Made by a program: the position numbers and the translations under genes. From Brevibacillus sp. JNUCC-41 (GTDB lineage: Bacteria > Bacillota > Bacilli > Bacillales > DSM-1321), in NCBI RefSeq assembly GCF_014844095.1, contig NZ_CP062163.1:3071501-3135500 (forward strand): 64,000 nucleotides of DNA. The letters are read 5' to 3'. The notes below the pieces were generated by a model that was given only the letters and a program-made list of their open reading frames with translations, did no database searches and was not told the DNA's origin. Below are positions 46,960-56,480 of the stretch, piece by piece; position 1 is the stretch's first letter, and every line of letters begins with the position of its first letter.

Positions 46960-47874
46960 ATGTCAAATCAAAACTTTTCTTTGACCTGGTCGGTTTTTGA
47001 AGAGGACTCTGGCTCTTTATTGCGAGAGTTTCTCCGCAAATGCGATATTTCAAAACGAGCATTAACGGATATTAAGTTTAAAGGTGGATATATCCAGTTG
47101 AACGGCGAAGAAGTAACTGTGAGGGAACGGATTGAAACGGGTGACATCGTCACCGTCATATTTCCGCCGGAGCAGGCAAGCGAAGGCCTTTTGCCGGAAC
47201 CCATCCCCCTGAATGTCAGATATGAAGATGAGTTTGTATTGGTGGTGGCCAAGCCCCCTTCCATGAATACCATTCCTTCCCGCGAGCATCCCAACGGCAG
47301 TTTGGCGAATGGCTTGGCGGGTTATTATAGGAAGACGGGAATACAGGCGACGATTCATATAGTTACACGTCTTGACCGGGATACATCAGGTTTGGTTTTA
47401 ATTGCCAAGCATCGGCATATCCATCACCTTTTAAGTGAGCAGCAAAAATCTGGACAGGTTAAACGGAGATACCAAGCCGTAGCTGAAGGAATCGTTGAAG
47501 GACCTGTAGGAGAGATAGTGGCGCCAATCGGACGAAAATCGACCAGCATCATTGAACGGGAAGTCAGGCAGGATGGCCGGTATGCCTGTACTCTATTTAA
47601 GGTATTGGCACATACAGGGTCCCATACATTCCTTAATTTGGAACTCAGGACAGGGCGTACACATCAAATCAGGGTCCATATGGCGCATATTGGTCACCCG
47701 CTGGCTGGTGATGATTTATATGGAGGGAACAGGAGAGGTATCCCTCGCCAAGCCCTTCATTGTTTTGAATTGAAATTTTTACATCCTTTCACGAAGAAGA
47801 TGATGGTATTTCAAGAAGAGTTACCAGAAGATATGACCCGCTTGCTCGAGGGAAGTAAAGAATGGGATTCCTGA
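46960..47874 (+). CDS. yjbO: RluA/RluD-family pseudouridine synthase YjbO
   Basis: A 304-residue RNA pseudouridine synthase. The N-terminal S4-like part is LREFLRKCDISKRALTDIKFKGG, and the catalytic aspartate lies in VTRLDRDTSGLVLIAK. RTGRTHQIRVHMAHIGHPLAGDDLYGG completes the fold. The target is probably 23S rRNA, but the exact uridine is unknown. SD AAGGAG lies 17 bp after nadK. Confidence 0.93.
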   Translation: MSNQNFSLTWSVFEEDSGSLLREFLRKCDISKRALTDIKFKGGYIQLNGEEVTVRERIETGDIVTVIFPPEQASEGLLPEPIPLNVRYEDEFVLVVAKPPSMNTIPSREHPNGSLANGLAGYYRKTGIQATIHIVTRLDRDTSGLVLIAKHRHIHHLLSEQQKSGQVKRRYQAVAEGIVEGPVGEIVAPIGRKSTSIIEREVRQDGRYACTLFKVLAHTGSHTFLNLELRTGRTHQIRVHMAHIGHPLAGDDLYGGNRRGIPRQALHCFELKFLHPFTKKMMVFQEELPEDMTRLLEGSKEWDS

Positions 47875-47914
47875 CTTTGTATCCGGGCTGCATTAAACGA
47901 AACCACTTCATAGA

Positions 47915-47950
47915 CGCAAAAAAAACTCACCAAGATGGCGAGTTTTTTTG
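47915..47950. terminator. Terminator between yjbO and prpE
   Basis: AAAAAACTC/GAGTTTTTTT with inner CCA/TGG around a 3-nt loop and one mismatch. T/A runs on both sides, so it can work in both directions. Confidence 0.78.
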
Positions 47951-47951
47951 G

Positions 47952-48695
47952 TTAATCAAAAGATGTCCTGAATTTTTCCGCTATATATGGCATGGAAGAA
48001 GGCACCTCTTGAAGATCCATTTCGGGATAACGGACAGCTGTCAGTTTTCCACCGAAGACGCAGCCTGTATCAATATTATAAGTATGATTGACTCTTCTAG
48101 CTTCAGGGACTGGTGTATGTCCATATACGATCCATGTTTCCCCTTTGTATGATTGGGCCCAGTCTTTTCTGACCGGTGACCCATCGGGGTGTTTGGAGCC
48201 ATTGATATCACCATAGAGGACAAAGGTCTTTACCTTATTGCTATATTGGCCAATATAGTCACTGCGAATTCCTGCATGGGCAATGATCAACCGCCCTTCA
48301 TCAATGAGTTGATAAAGTGGGGAACGTTCATACAGATCCATGAACTTTTTTCGGATCTTCTTCTGATCCCGAATGTTCAGTGATTCATATTCAGCTACGG
48401 TAGTCTCTAAACCGTGTGATATTTGAACTTTATTGCCTGAAAAATAACGATACAATTTATTGCAGTGGTTACCTGGGGCATACCTTGCTATATTTTGGTT
48501 TATGACTAATTCATGGACAACCTCTATTACTTGAAGGGAATTTGGGCCGCGATCGGTTAAATCCCCTACAAAGCCGAGAATTCTTCCGGAGGGATGTACA
48601 GGAAACCCAGTCTTCCATGTATAGCCCATTTTTTCGGTCAGCTGCCTGAATTCAGCGAAACATCCATGAATGTCCCCTATGATATCGATGTTCAT
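47952..48695 (-). CDS. prpE: PrpE, bis(5'-nucleosyl)-tetraphosphatase / PPP-type phosphatase
   Basis: A 247-residue metallophosphatase with the PPP signatures [16 protein letters not shown] and GNHCNK. In B. subtilis PrpE hydrolyses Ap4A asymmetrically and also dephosphorylates phosphotyrosine; it affects spore germination. ATG 48695 has AAAGGGTG upstream; a GTG at 48704 overlaps the SD. Convergent with yjbO. Confidence 0.92.
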   Translation of the reverse strand: MNIDIIGDIHGCFAEFRQLTEKMGYTWKTGFPVHPSGRILGFVGDLTDRGPNSLQVIEVVHELVINQNIARYAPGNHCNKLYRYFSGNKVQISHGLETTVAEYESLNIRDQKKIRKKFMDLYERSPLYQLIDEGRLIIAHAGIRSDYIGQYSNKVKTFVLYGDINGSKHPDGSPVRKDWAQSYKGETWIVYGHTPVPEARRVNHTYNIDTGCVFGGKLTAVRYPEMDLQEVPSSMPYIAEKFRTSFD

Positions 48696-48808
48696 TTGAC
48701 ACACCCTTTGTTTGTTTTGTATATGTTTATGGTATTAGTATAGTATTATTTAAAAAAATAAAATATAAACGAGGAAATGAAAAAATATGTTTTAGGAGGT
48801 GTATGGTT

Positions 48809-50188
48809 ATGGAGGAGATGAAGGACCGAGAGCGGGAGAATAGTCAAATGAATAACGAGCTTTTGCTTGAAGCGCTTAAAACGGAAAGTCTAGATCAGTT
48901 CCGTACGGAGTTCCTTGAAATGCATCCATATGATCAGGCTCAATTTTATACAAGCTTGTCAGATGAATTCAGATCCGTCGTTTACACATATTTGTCACCG
49001 GAAGAAATGGCGGACCTTTTTGAAAATATAGAAATTGATGAAGAGGATTACGAAAGCCTGTTGGCTGAAATGAATCCTTCTTATGCAGCCGATATGCTTT
49101 CCAATATGTACGCGGATGATGCGGCTGACGTCCTGAATGAAATCAATGATGAGCAGGCCGTCAGCTATTTGACCATCATGGATGATGAAGCGGCAAGTGA
49201 AATCCAGGAGCTTCTGAACTATGAGGAATCTACGGCAGGAAGTATCATGACGACAGAATTCATTGCCATTGAAGCAAATGAAACCGCTCAATCAGCCATG
49301 CAAATCTTAAAAAGGGAAGCTCCGGAAGCGGAAACGATTTATTATGTGTTCGTTACCGATCGGGATAAGAAGCTGCTTGGTGTTTTATCTCTCAGGACAT
49401 TGATCATTGCTGATGAAGATGCTTTAATCGGTGATTTAATGGATGATAGGGTAGTTTCCGTCCCTGTATCTGAAGACCAGGAAGAGGTGGCACGAAAAAT
49501 AAGGGATTATAACTTCCTTGCCGTGCCGGTCGTCGATTTCCAAAACCATTTATTGGGGATTATAACCGTTGATGATATCATTGACGTCATGGATGAAGAG
49601 GCATCCGATGACTATTCTAAATTGGCAGGTATTTCTGATCTTGATCATGTTGATAAGAGTCCCTTTTCCGCTGCAAAAAAACGGCTGCCATGGTTGGTCA
49701 TCCTTTTGTTTTTAGGCTTGCTGACTGCAAGCTTGATCGGCCGATTCGAAGAGATACTAAGCCAAAAAGCGATTCTTGCTGTATTTATTCCATTGATAGG
49801 CGGCATGGCTGGAAATACAGGAACACAAGCATTGGCAGTAGCAGTCAGAGGAATCGCAACAGGTGAATTAGAACAGGAAAGCAAGTGGAAACTGGTCCTT
49901 CGAGAGGCTGGAACTGGCCTTATTATTGGCCTGACATGCGGAATTGCCATCATTTTCATTGTCTATTTTTGGCAAGGTGATTTAATGTTAGGGTTATTGG
50001 TCGGAATTTCCATTTTCATAACTCTGATCGTTGCCACACTTGCCGGTTCAATCGTCCCTCTTCTCATGCATAAAATGAAAATCGACCCAGCGGTAGCTTC
50101 AGGTCCTTTCATTACAACAATCAACGACCTCATCAGTATTCTTATTTATTTCGGATTAGCAACTTTATTAATGGGCTATCTACTATAA
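48809..50188 (+). CDS. mgtE: Magnesium transporter MgtE
   Basis: A 459-residue Mg2+ channel. An acidic MgtE-N domain (about residues 20-130), a CBS pair (about 135-255, with STAGSIMTTEF and VDDIIDVMDEE), a plug helix, and five membrane segments from about residue 290. NTGTQALAVAVRG lies in the pore region. The cytosolic domains sense Mg2+ and close the channel. ATG 48809 has SD AGGAGGT with 8-nt spacing. No M-box riboswitch fits in the 100-bp leader. Confidence 0.95.
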   Translation: MEEMKDRERENSQMNNELLLEALKTESLDQFRTEFLEMHPYDQAQFYTSLSDEFRSVVYTYLSPEEMADLFENIEIDEEDYESLLAEMNPSYAADMLSNMYADDAADVLNEINDEQAVSYLTIMDDEAASEIQELLNYEESTAGSIMTTEFIAIEANETAQSAMQILKREAPEAETIYYVFVTDRDKKLLGVLSLRTLIIADEDALIGDLMDDRVVSVPVSEDQEEVARKIRDYNFLAVPVVDFQNHLLGIITVDDIIDVMDEEASDDYSKLAGISDLDHVDKSPFSAAKKRLPWLVILLFLGLLTASLIGRFEEILSQKAILAVFIPLIGGMAGNTGTQALAVAVRGIATGELEQESKWKLVLREAGTGLIIGLTCGIAIIFIVYFWQGDLMLGLLVGISIFITLIVATLAGSIVPLLMHKMKIDPAVASGPFITTINDLISILIYFGLATLLMGYLL

Positions 50189-50197
50189 GTCCAAGGA

Positions 50198-50218
50198 GGC
50201 CCTCTTTGGAGGGCCATT
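50198..50218 (+). terminator. Hairpin after mgtE
   Basis: GGCCCTC/GGAGGGCC around TTT. The run after it is not T-rich, so it may be a weak terminator or a 3' stabiliser. Confidence 0.45.
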
Positions 50219-50263
50219 CCCACAGGACTTTAGAAAACGGTATTTTTATCAAAGGAATTTTGA

Positions 50264-50290
50264 TATACTATCATTAGTAGCAGGTACTAA
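50264..50290 (+). promoter_or_regulatory. fabI promoter with FapR operator
   Basis: TATACT (50264-50269) is followed by TTAGTAGCAGGTACTAA (50274-50290), one base from the FapR palindrome. It lies about 33 nt before fabI. Confidence 0.85.
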
Positions 50291-50322
50291 TAACTTGTAT
50301 TAAAAATAGGAGGTCACATACG

Positions 50323-51096
50323 ATGACTTTTTCATTAGAAGGAAAAACGTTTGTCATAATGGGTGTTGCGAATAAAAGAAGTATTGCATGGGGAGTTGCC
50401 CGTTCCTTACATAAAGCAGGTGCAAAGCTGATCTTCACTTACGGAAAAGACCGTACGGAAAAAAGCGTTAGGGAACTATCTTCTACATTGGAAGGGGAGC
50501 CTTCCACCATTTTACAATGTGATGTAACGAAGGATGAAAGCATTGATGAATGTTTTGCGGCGATTAAGGAAGAAACAGGTATCATTCATGGCTTGGTACA
50601 CAGTGTCGCATTTGCTAACAAGGAAGAGCTGGACGGTGAGTTCGTCAACACGAGCCGTGAAGGGTTCTTGCTTGCCCATAATATCAGTTCATTCTCATTG
50701 ACGGCTGTAGCTAAAGCGGCGAAGGAAATCATGACTGAAGGCGGCAGTATTGTCACAATGACGTATCTTGGCGGTGAACGGGTCATGCCAAATTATAATG
50801 TAATGGGAGTGGCCAAGGCCTCACTAGAAGCCAATGTCCGTTACCTGTCAAGTGATCTTGGCAAAGATAACATCCGAGTGAATGCAATTTCAGCCGGTCC
50901 AATCCGTACCTTATCCGCTAAAGGTGTCCGTGACTTCAATACAATTTTAAAGAAGATTGAGGAAGAAGCACCGCTTCGTCGTACAACCACTCCGGAAGAA
51001 GTAGGGGATACGGCAGTATTTTTATTAAGTGACATGTCCCGCGGAATTACCGGGGAAAATATCCATGTGGATTCCGGTTATCATATAATTGGATGA
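50323..51096 (+). CDS. fabI: Enoyl-ACP reductase FabI
   Basis: A 257-residue short-chain dehydrogenase that completes each fatty-acid elongation cycle with NAD(P)H. The nucleotide loop is MGVANKRSIAWGVA; catalytic Tyr and Lys lie in YNVMGVAKAS. SAGPIRTLSAKGV binds substrate. This is the triclosan-sensitive class. SD AGGAGG precedes ATG 50323. A FapR box links it to fabH-fabF. Confidence 0.97.
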   Translation: MTFSLEGKTFVIMGVANKRSIAWGVARSLHKAGAKLIFTYGKDRTEKSVRELSSTLEGEPSTILQCDVTKDESIDECFAAIKEETGIIHGLVHSVAFANKEELDGEFVNTSREGFLLAHNISSFSLTAVAKAAKEIMTEGGSIVTMTYLGGERVMPNYNVMGVAKASLEANVRYLSSDLGKDNIRVNAISAGPIRTLSAKGVRDFNTILKKIEEEAPLRRTTTPEEVGDTAVFLLSDMSRGITGENIHVDSGYHIIG

Positions 51097-51099
51097 TAA

Positions 51100-51130
51100 A
51101 AAGGGGACTCTTTAAGGTCCCCTTTTTAAT
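51100..51130. terminator. Bidirectional terminator between fabI and gerXC
   Basis: AAAAAGGGGAC and GTCCCCTTTTT pair exactly around an 8-nt loop (TCTTTAAG), with T and A runs on either side. Confidence 0.92.
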
Positions 51131-52304
51131 TTTTTGAACTTTTATCATCCTGTTCATCAAAGATTGGTGTTAATGTTTGTTTTCCGGTATCTTGAAGAAT
51201 TACTTCAATCTTAATCGACTTAATCGAATCTTCATCTAAAGGAATCCTTCCTCCTGTTTCGATTTTTTTCCAAGTTTTAATATCCTCTCGATAAAGTGTT
51301 TTCGATAACCTAAACAGGTCCAGCCCTCTTTTTTGTGTATATTGATATGTGTATTTTATTTCTTTCTTGATAGAGCGTATTAATTCCTTTTCATATTCTT
51401 TGCGTGTTATGCCACTTTTCAACATGTCAACACTTGCTTTAATCTTCATTTTTATATGAAAACGAACTTTTCCGTTTTTTTCTACGATAGGTGTTATCTT
51501 AGTCTTCTTATCGTACACAATAATTGATGTGTTCCTTTCCGTTCCAGGGAAAAGGGTAACGTTATCACGAACAAATTGTTTGTTCACTAATCTTGCACCA
51601 TTCATCACCTTTTTAGGCAGAATGGCATTTATTTTATTTTCTGAAATAACAGCGATGTTTTCCATTAATAAATCCTTCTTTTTTTCTTTCTGCCCGGTCC
51701 ATTGCTCCGTAATCTTTAGTTGGGGAATTGAAACGTAATAAGCAGGTTCGTCCAGCTCAATGAGAATCTCTCTTAAATTTATCGGTGGGATGAAAGAGCT
51801 TTGATTATAGTTCCCCTTTGGATCGCTTAATTTTGAAAAAGCCATGGAAATGTTTTCGATAGGGGAAATAAGCATGGCATCTTTAACCGCACCCTTAGTC
51901 ATAAAAAAGTAAATTCTGTAGCGTGTTTCGCGATAACGGTCCAATAAATCAAGCGTATTTTTGAAGTTACCAGTTTTAATGGCTTCTTCCGATAAAATAA
52001 CAAAGGAAAGATGTCCCCAATAAATACGTCGATCTGACGTATGATATAAATTAAACAAGGCTTCATCGAGAGTCTTTCCAGTAGCACTTCCGACATCTGC
52101 AGCGTTTAGGGAGCTGGGATCTCCACCTGATTCGGATTTTGCCAGCCCTTGCATATTAATGATTTGAAGGTGAACGACGACCTGCCCGTCCTTATAATCG
52201 ATCCCTATTCCATTTGCATAAACAAGTCGTTCAGGTTCATTTGAATCCCAGCAACCAGAGAGAACGGAAACACATAATAGAATTAGAATGAATCTGTTCC
52301 TCAT
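51126..52304 (-). CDS. Ger(x)C-family spore germination lipoprotein
   Basis: A 392-residue C subunit of a GerA-type germinant receptor. A lipoprotein signal ends in VLSGC18 (MRNRFILILLCVSVLSGC), with WDSNEPERL after it, as usual for GerAC proteins. The rest is the three-domain periplasm-type body, acting on the outer face of the spore inner membrane. It overlaps gerXA by 4 bp (ATGA). Last gene of the operon. Confidence 0.93.
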   Translation of the reverse strand: MRNRFILILLCVSVLSGCWDSNEPERLVYANGIGIDYKDGQVVVHLQIINMQGLAKSESGGDPSSLNAADVGSATGKTLDEALFNLYHTSDRRIYWGHLSFVILSEEAIKTGNFKNTLDLLDRYRETRYRIYFFMTKGAVKDAMLISPIENISMAFSKLSDPKGNYNQSSFIPPINLREILIELDEPAYYVSIPQLKITEQWTGQKEKKKDLLMENIAVISENKINAILPKKVMNGARLVNKQFVRDNVTLFPGTERNTSIIVYDKKTKITPIVEKNGKVRFHIKMKIKASVDMLKSGITRKEYEKELIRSIKKEIKYTYQYTQKRGLDLFRLSKTLYREDIKTWKKIETGGRIPLDEDSIKSIKIEVILQDTGKQTLTPIFDEQDDKSSKN

Positions 52305-53824
52305 TTTTTTCCATCATCGCCTTTCTTCGTGGGGTCTTTAGAAGAAAAGATAGAAGGGCGTTTTTTATCCAAAGAGGGAGGAACCCGAAAAAGGGTTTTT
52401 ACAACATTGGACCAACTTAAGTTAGCGGATACTTCCATATAAGGAACACCTAATATTCGTATATTACTCACATACGCACAGAGAAATAGCGCTAAAAGGA
52501 TGAATGCGAAAAGACCTAAAAAAGAGGCGGAAATAATAGCAACCAGCCTAATTAAACTAATGACCCCAATGATCGATTGATTGACGAGTGTAAAAGTAGC
52601 CACAGCTGAGCCTGCAATCACAACAAGCATGGCAGGACTTGTTAAACCGGAACGGATCGCAGCATCCCCAATAATTAAAGCGCCCAATACACTTAATGTT
52701 GGACCAATTGATGTAGGTAACCGCATCCCGGCTTCTTTGAATATTTCAAAGACGATGACCATCGTAATGGCTTCAAGTGCGGTAGGAAGTGGCAATCCTC
52801 TTCTGGACTCGACAACGGTAGCCAACAAGATCAAAGGGAGCTGATCTTGATGAAAGGTGGTTAAAGCCACCCAAAAACCTGGTAAAAGAGCGGCGATGAA
52901 AATGCCAAAAAGTCGAAGAGCCCTTTCAAAGGAAGCATAGATAGACGTGTATTCATTGTCTTCCGATGTTTTTAATACAATAAAAAGGTTGATTGGGGTG
53001 ATCATCGCATAGGCAACCCCGTCAATTAAAATTAAGATCCTGCCTTTTAATAGGCATTGGACGGCAAAGTCAGGCTTACCTGTATAGTCATGCCTTGGGA
53101 AGAGGATGGAGGGCTGTTCTTCAATTAACACCATGAACTGATTTCCTCCAAATATTCCATCTATATCAATTGCTTCAATCTTTTTAGAGATTTGCTGAAC
53201 TATATCTGGCTCAGTGATATCATCCATATATAAAACAGCGACTTTAGTCAAAGTTCGTCTGCCCACTTCGAAATATTTTACACTTAAAGAATTTGTACGC
53301 ATTCTCTTCCTGATTAAAGCCACATTGATGGACAAATCTTCAATAAAATTATCTCTAGGTCCTTTTATCGTTACTTCTGACGATGTTTCCTCTGGATTAC
53401 GTTGAGGGCGATTTGCTATGTTTACAGATAACAGAAAACCGAATTCATCTAAGTAAAGTAACAATCTTCCAGAGTAGATATCTGCGAACAACTCTTCCTT
53501 GGTATTCACTTCAGTAAGCTGTGGAAGATGGAGTGAAACTTTTATTTCGTCAATTGTTATTTTCCCTCTTGGATATTTTTCGAAAAATAATGTTAGCCTT
53601 TCAAATACGAGATTATTTAATAATTCAGTATCGACAAGTCCTTCACATCCAATTACTGTAATTTTTATCGGTGACTCATCACGATATACACTGGTTTGAA
53701 AAAAAACATCTCCTGAGTTTTGAAAGATTTCTTTTAAATCTGATTCATTTTTTATCACAAGTTTATCAGGTTTTTCTGGTTTCCTATTCGGACTGGATGG
53801 TTGTCGGTTCTTTTTTTTGAACAT
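52301..53824 (-). CDS. GerA-type germinant receptor A subunit
   Basis: A 507-residue GerAA/SpoVAF-like protein. A hydrophilic N-terminal part of about 280 residues, then around five membrane segments (from AMITPINLFIVL to FAFILLALFLCAYV). The PRRG-type signatures are SRRGLPLPTALEAI and FEIFKEAGMRLPT. A Lys/Asp-rich tail ends in KKGDDGKK. ATG 53824 (MFKKKN) has AAAGGAGG about 10 nt upstream; its first 41 bp overlap gerXB. The germinant is unknown. Confidence 0.93.
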   Translation of the reverse strand: MFKKKNRQPSSPNRKPEKPDKLVIKNESDLKEIFQNSGDVFFQTSVYRDESPIKITVIGCEGLVDTELLNNLVFERLTLFFEKYPRGKITIDEIKVSLHLPQLTEVNTKEELFADIYSGRLLLYLDEFGFLLSVNIANRPQRNPEETSSEVTIKGPRDNFIEDLSINVALIRKRMRTNSLSVKYFEVGRRTLTKVAVLYMDDITEPDIVQQISKKIEAIDIDGIFGGNQFMVLIEEQPSILFPRHDYTGKPDFAVQCLLKGRILILIDGVAYAMITPINLFIVLKTSEDNEYTSIYASFERALRLFGIFIAALLPGFWVALTTFHQDQLPLILLATVVESRRGLPLPTALEAITMVIVFEIFKEAGMRLPTSIGPTLSVLGALIIGDAAIRSGLTSPAMLVVIAGSAVATFTLVNQSIIGVISLIRLVAIISASFLGLFAFILLALFLCAYVSNIRILGVPYMEVSANLSWSNVVKTLFRVPPSLDKKRPSIFSSKDPTKKGDDGKK

Positions 53825-54917
53825 CGGATGTGGACCTCCTTTTTCTTCGATTACTAAAGAAAACAAATAAACATAAAAGGATGGAAACGGCTAATAAGAA
53901 ATATAAGGTAATCGGCAAAACAAATGTTTTTATAAAGGAATATAGAATAATATCGCTGAAGTTAAATGAATTAGAAATGATTAGGAACATAGAATAGGTT
54001 AGGAGCAATATGATTTTGTTTCGCTTCTTTTTAATGGATAGCACTTCGAGTGATAAAAATAGGAAAAAGGAAACACGGATAAAGGCTCCAGTTAACCATT
54101 GATAAATCGACAAGAAATCAAGATGCTCAATGAATCTTCCTAATGTGACTAATCCCCATTGCTCAAAGGCAGGATACTTTTGCCTTGCAGCTTCGACTGG
54201 GCCGAATTCTACAATGGAGCCAATAAGTGGCCCAAGAATAAGCCATGTAAGGATGATAGTATTTATAGCAAAAACCTTGAATCTTAGTTTTCCATGAACT
54301 TTTTGCTGCATAAAAAGTATGACAATCAATTCGATAAGGCCAGACAAGGGATAAATAATACCTGCAAAGACAGGGGACCATCCATTTTCAAGCATGGGTT
54401 TCAAAAGTGAATAATCTTTAAATTGTATGTTCGTGATTGCAACAAAAAAGCCAAACGCAATGACGGCCGTCAGTACAAATGTATTTACAATAGCGATCGT
54501 TTGTATGTTTGTTGAGGCAAGGAAAAAGCATAAACCAGTAAATAAGATGATTTCAAATATCGAAGGAGTTATGGGCAAATAGGAAATCTTTGTCCATACA
54601 ACCATCTCTTTTAATGAAACCGCAGCCAAAAAAGCGAAAAAGAGACTCAGTGTAAAGGATAAAATCCTGCCTGTTACCTTCCCAATATTTTTTTCCACCC
54701 AGACAAAAATATTTGTCTGGCCTGTGGCTTTATGGATATAGAATAAGAGAAAACACCAAATCAAAATTAGGCCTAAAGCAAGTAGAACAGAAATCCAGGC
54801 ATCCCTTTTGGCCGCCCGTAACAAATGAGGAAGAATCGTTACATGATTTTTCAAGCCGACAGCCGTCATCATGATTAAAGATAGTTGTACGGTTGAAATC
54901 TTTCCACTATTTTTCAT
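53784..54917 (-). CDS. GerAB-type germinant receptor permease subunit
   Basis: A 377-residue APC-superfamily membrane protein with about ten segments, of the endospore germination permease (GerAB/YndE) family. It begins MKNSGKISTVQLSLIMMTAV and has a basic hydrophilic tail (RRKRRSTSDVQKK). In known receptors this subunit binds the germinant. The order here is B-A-C instead of A-B-C. ATG 54917 and TTG 54923 are both possible starts with AAAGGAG upstream. Confidence 0.92.
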   Translation of the reverse strand: MKNSGKISTVQLSLIMMTAVGLKNHVTILPHLLRAAKRDAWISVLLALGLILIWCFLLFYIHKATGQTNIFVWVEKNIGKVTGRILSFTLSLFFAFLAAVSLKEMVVWTKISYLPITPSIFEIILFTGLCFFLASTNIQTIAIVNTFVLTAVIAFGFFVAITNIQFKDYSLLKPMLENGWSPVFAGIIYPLSGLIELIVILFMQQKVHGKLRFKVFAINTIILTWLILGPLIGSIVEFGPVEAARQKYPAFEQWGLVTLGRFIEHLDFLSIYQWLTGAFIRVSFFLFLSLEVLSIKKKRNKIILLLTYSMFLIISNSFNFSDIILYSFIKTFVLPITLYFLLAVSILLCLFVFFSNRRKRRSTSDVQKKEPTTIQSE

Positions 54918-55135
54918 CTTCAATATACTCCTTTAATAACTCGATAGCTTTAGTTTTCTCCATTAATCCCCAACATATCCAAGATAAGTTGATGTCCTTT
55001 TTTAGGGAGCGGCACATCTCCAGCATAAAGAAGGGCGAATCTCATATAAATGATACATAGAGCTGATATTCATTATTTGCGAGAATCGGCAAAAACTTCT
55101 TTCAACCCTATTCGTGAAAAAGAAGGAGGGGAATC

Positions 55136-55450
55136 ATGGACGTGAAGAAAGTTGGTATGCCTAGTGCCGTTGGAAAACAAACCATACACAATCCGCTGAA
55201 GAGACATATTGATTGTACTGAAAGAAATATCAGCACTTCATATACTGCAGAGGAATTGGTGGAGCTGTTGTCACGGCTTCCAGCCTTTGCACCTAAACCT
55301 GTTTGTAAGTTCATCATCAATGACCGTACACTGTTTGGGAAATTGGAACAAAAAAAAGAGTCCAGTTTGTTTATAAGGCATAAATTCGGGAAAAAAGTTG
55401 TCCAATACAATATGGAGCAGCTGCAGTCTGTGAATATCCTGAAATATTAA
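55136..55450 (+). CDS. Small CotO-domain-like coat protein
   Basis: A 104-residue basic protein. Its second half, SRLPAFAPKPVCKFIIND and on, lines up by eye with the C-terminal part of the next gene product (SRLSNHQGFPKPLCEAIVKG), sharing SRL, PKP-C and a spaced K/I pattern. It is therefore probably a paralog of the CotO C-terminal domain without the long acidic N-terminal region. SD GAAGGAGGGG precedes ATG 55136. It is 11 bp upstream of cotO, so it is likely in the same spore-coat operon. Confidence 0.75.
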   Translation: MDVKKVGMPSAVGKQTIHNPLKRHIDCTERNISTSYTAEELVELLSRLPAFAPKPVCKFIINDRTLFGKLEQKKESSLFIRHKFGKKVVQYNMEQLQSVNILKY

Positions 55451-55461
55451 GGAGGGTTTTC

Positions 55462-56037
55462 ATGTCAGAGAAAAATGGCGATAAGGAATCCAAACCACTT
55501 TTATATGTCAATCAAGCAAAAATATCAGATCAGCGTGGGAATATGCAAAGTGATTTTCGAACGAAAAAGGCTACACCTCAAGACAGCGTTGAGCCTGAAC
55601 CCGAACTACAGGAAGCCGAGCAAAATGAAGAAAAAATCGAAAAAGTCAAACGGGAATTCGGTGTTTATGATGCCATGATGGAAATTGAAAAAGAGATTAC
55701 GGGATTAAGGAAAATCACCGAACAATATGCACCTGAGCAAACTCCGGTTGAACAAATGGAACATCCTGAACAAATAGAACCAGAAAACGAAAAATCAGTT
55801 AAGAGAAAAAGGAAAAAGGTGGAGAAGAAAGAATCTTCCCGCGAAATCATTTCCCGACTATCCAATCATCAAGGTTTTCCAAAGCCATTATGTGAGGCTA
55901 TTGTAAAGGGAAAAATGATTCAGTTTCATGTGTTGGGAATGAAAGGGGAATCAGTGAAGATTAAAAGAGGGAAGCATATTCGTTTCGTGGAACTGCCGGA
56001 TTTCATCGATGCCAAAATAATTGAAGAACCTAAGTGA
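55462..56037 (+). CDS. cotO: Spore coat protein CotO
   Basis: A 191-residue protein matching the CotO (YjbX) family. It begins MSEKNGDKESKPLLYVNQAK, has a charged Glu/Lys-rich middle (about residues 30-130, low complexity) and a C-terminal domain with PKPLCEAIVKGK and RFVELPDFID. CotO is needed for outer coat assembly and encasement in B. subtilis. SD AAGGAGGG. It follows fabI at a distance, as in B. subtilis, with the gerX operon inserted between. Confidence 0.88.
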   Translation: MSEKNGDKESKPLLYVNQAKISDQRGNMQSDFRTKKATPQDSVEPEPELQEAEQNEEKIEKVKREFGVYDAMMEIEKEITGLRKITEQYAPEQTPVEQMEHPEQIEPENEKSVKRKRKKVEKKESSREIISRLSNHQGFPKPLCEAIVKGKMIQFHVLGMKGESVKIKRGKHIRFVELPDFIDAKIIEEPK

Positions 56038-56051
56038 AGGAGCAATATTAA

Positions 56052-56417
56052 ATGTTTCCCCCACAAAATGAATTTACCTTATTTATAATATTAGGATTGG
56101 CTTCCTTCAGGCTGACACGTTTGATCGTTTTCGATAAAATCACGGAGCCGCTGCGCCGCCCCTTTTTTAAAGAGATAGAGGAAAAAAGTGAAGAAGGGGA
56201 TGTGGAAATATTTTTAGTGCCCAAGGAGAAGGGCCTGCTTGGCTGGATTGGACAATTGCTAAGCTGTTTTTGGTGCGTGGGTGTCTGGGTTAGCCTTTTT
56301 CTGGTTTTCCTTTATATCCAACATTGGTTTATTGGCGACGTATTGACATTTATCCTTGCCGTAGCAGCAGTAGGCGCAATCATTGAGGTCATAATCAGCA
56401 AATTTATGGACATTTGA
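56052..56417 (+). CDS. yjcA: YjcA-like sporulation membrane protein (DUF1360)
   Basis: A 121-residue protein with about three hydrophobic segments. It has RLTRLIVFDKITEPLR near the N-terminus, the conserved LLSCFWCVGVWVSL with a C-x2-C pair, and a hydrophobic end. It matches DUF1360/YjcA, linked to sporulation in B. subtilis. AAGGAG precedes the ATG. The gene order cotO-yjcA is kept while cotZYXWV between them is missing here; a cotX-type gene is 6 kb away. Confidence 0.87.
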   Translation: MFPPQNEFTLFIILGLASFRLTRLIVFDKITEPLRRPFFKEIEEKSEEGDVEIFLVPKEKGLLGWIGQLLSCFWCVGVWVSLFLVFLYIQHWFIGDVLTFILAVAAVGAIIEVIISKFMDI

Positions 56418-56480
56418 TTGGAAACAACTTGTCTCTTCGTTCATATAGTATGGTATAGATCTTAAAGGAGGAGTCATAAA

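Noticed and set aside
48696-48808. M-box magnesium riboswitch before mgtE
   Set aside because: The leader is too short and shows no matching conserved elements.
55000-55135. SigK or SigG promoter for the coat and ger genes
   Set aside because: CATA-like -10 words are present (for example near 55042), but spacing to a -35 was not convincing on either strand.
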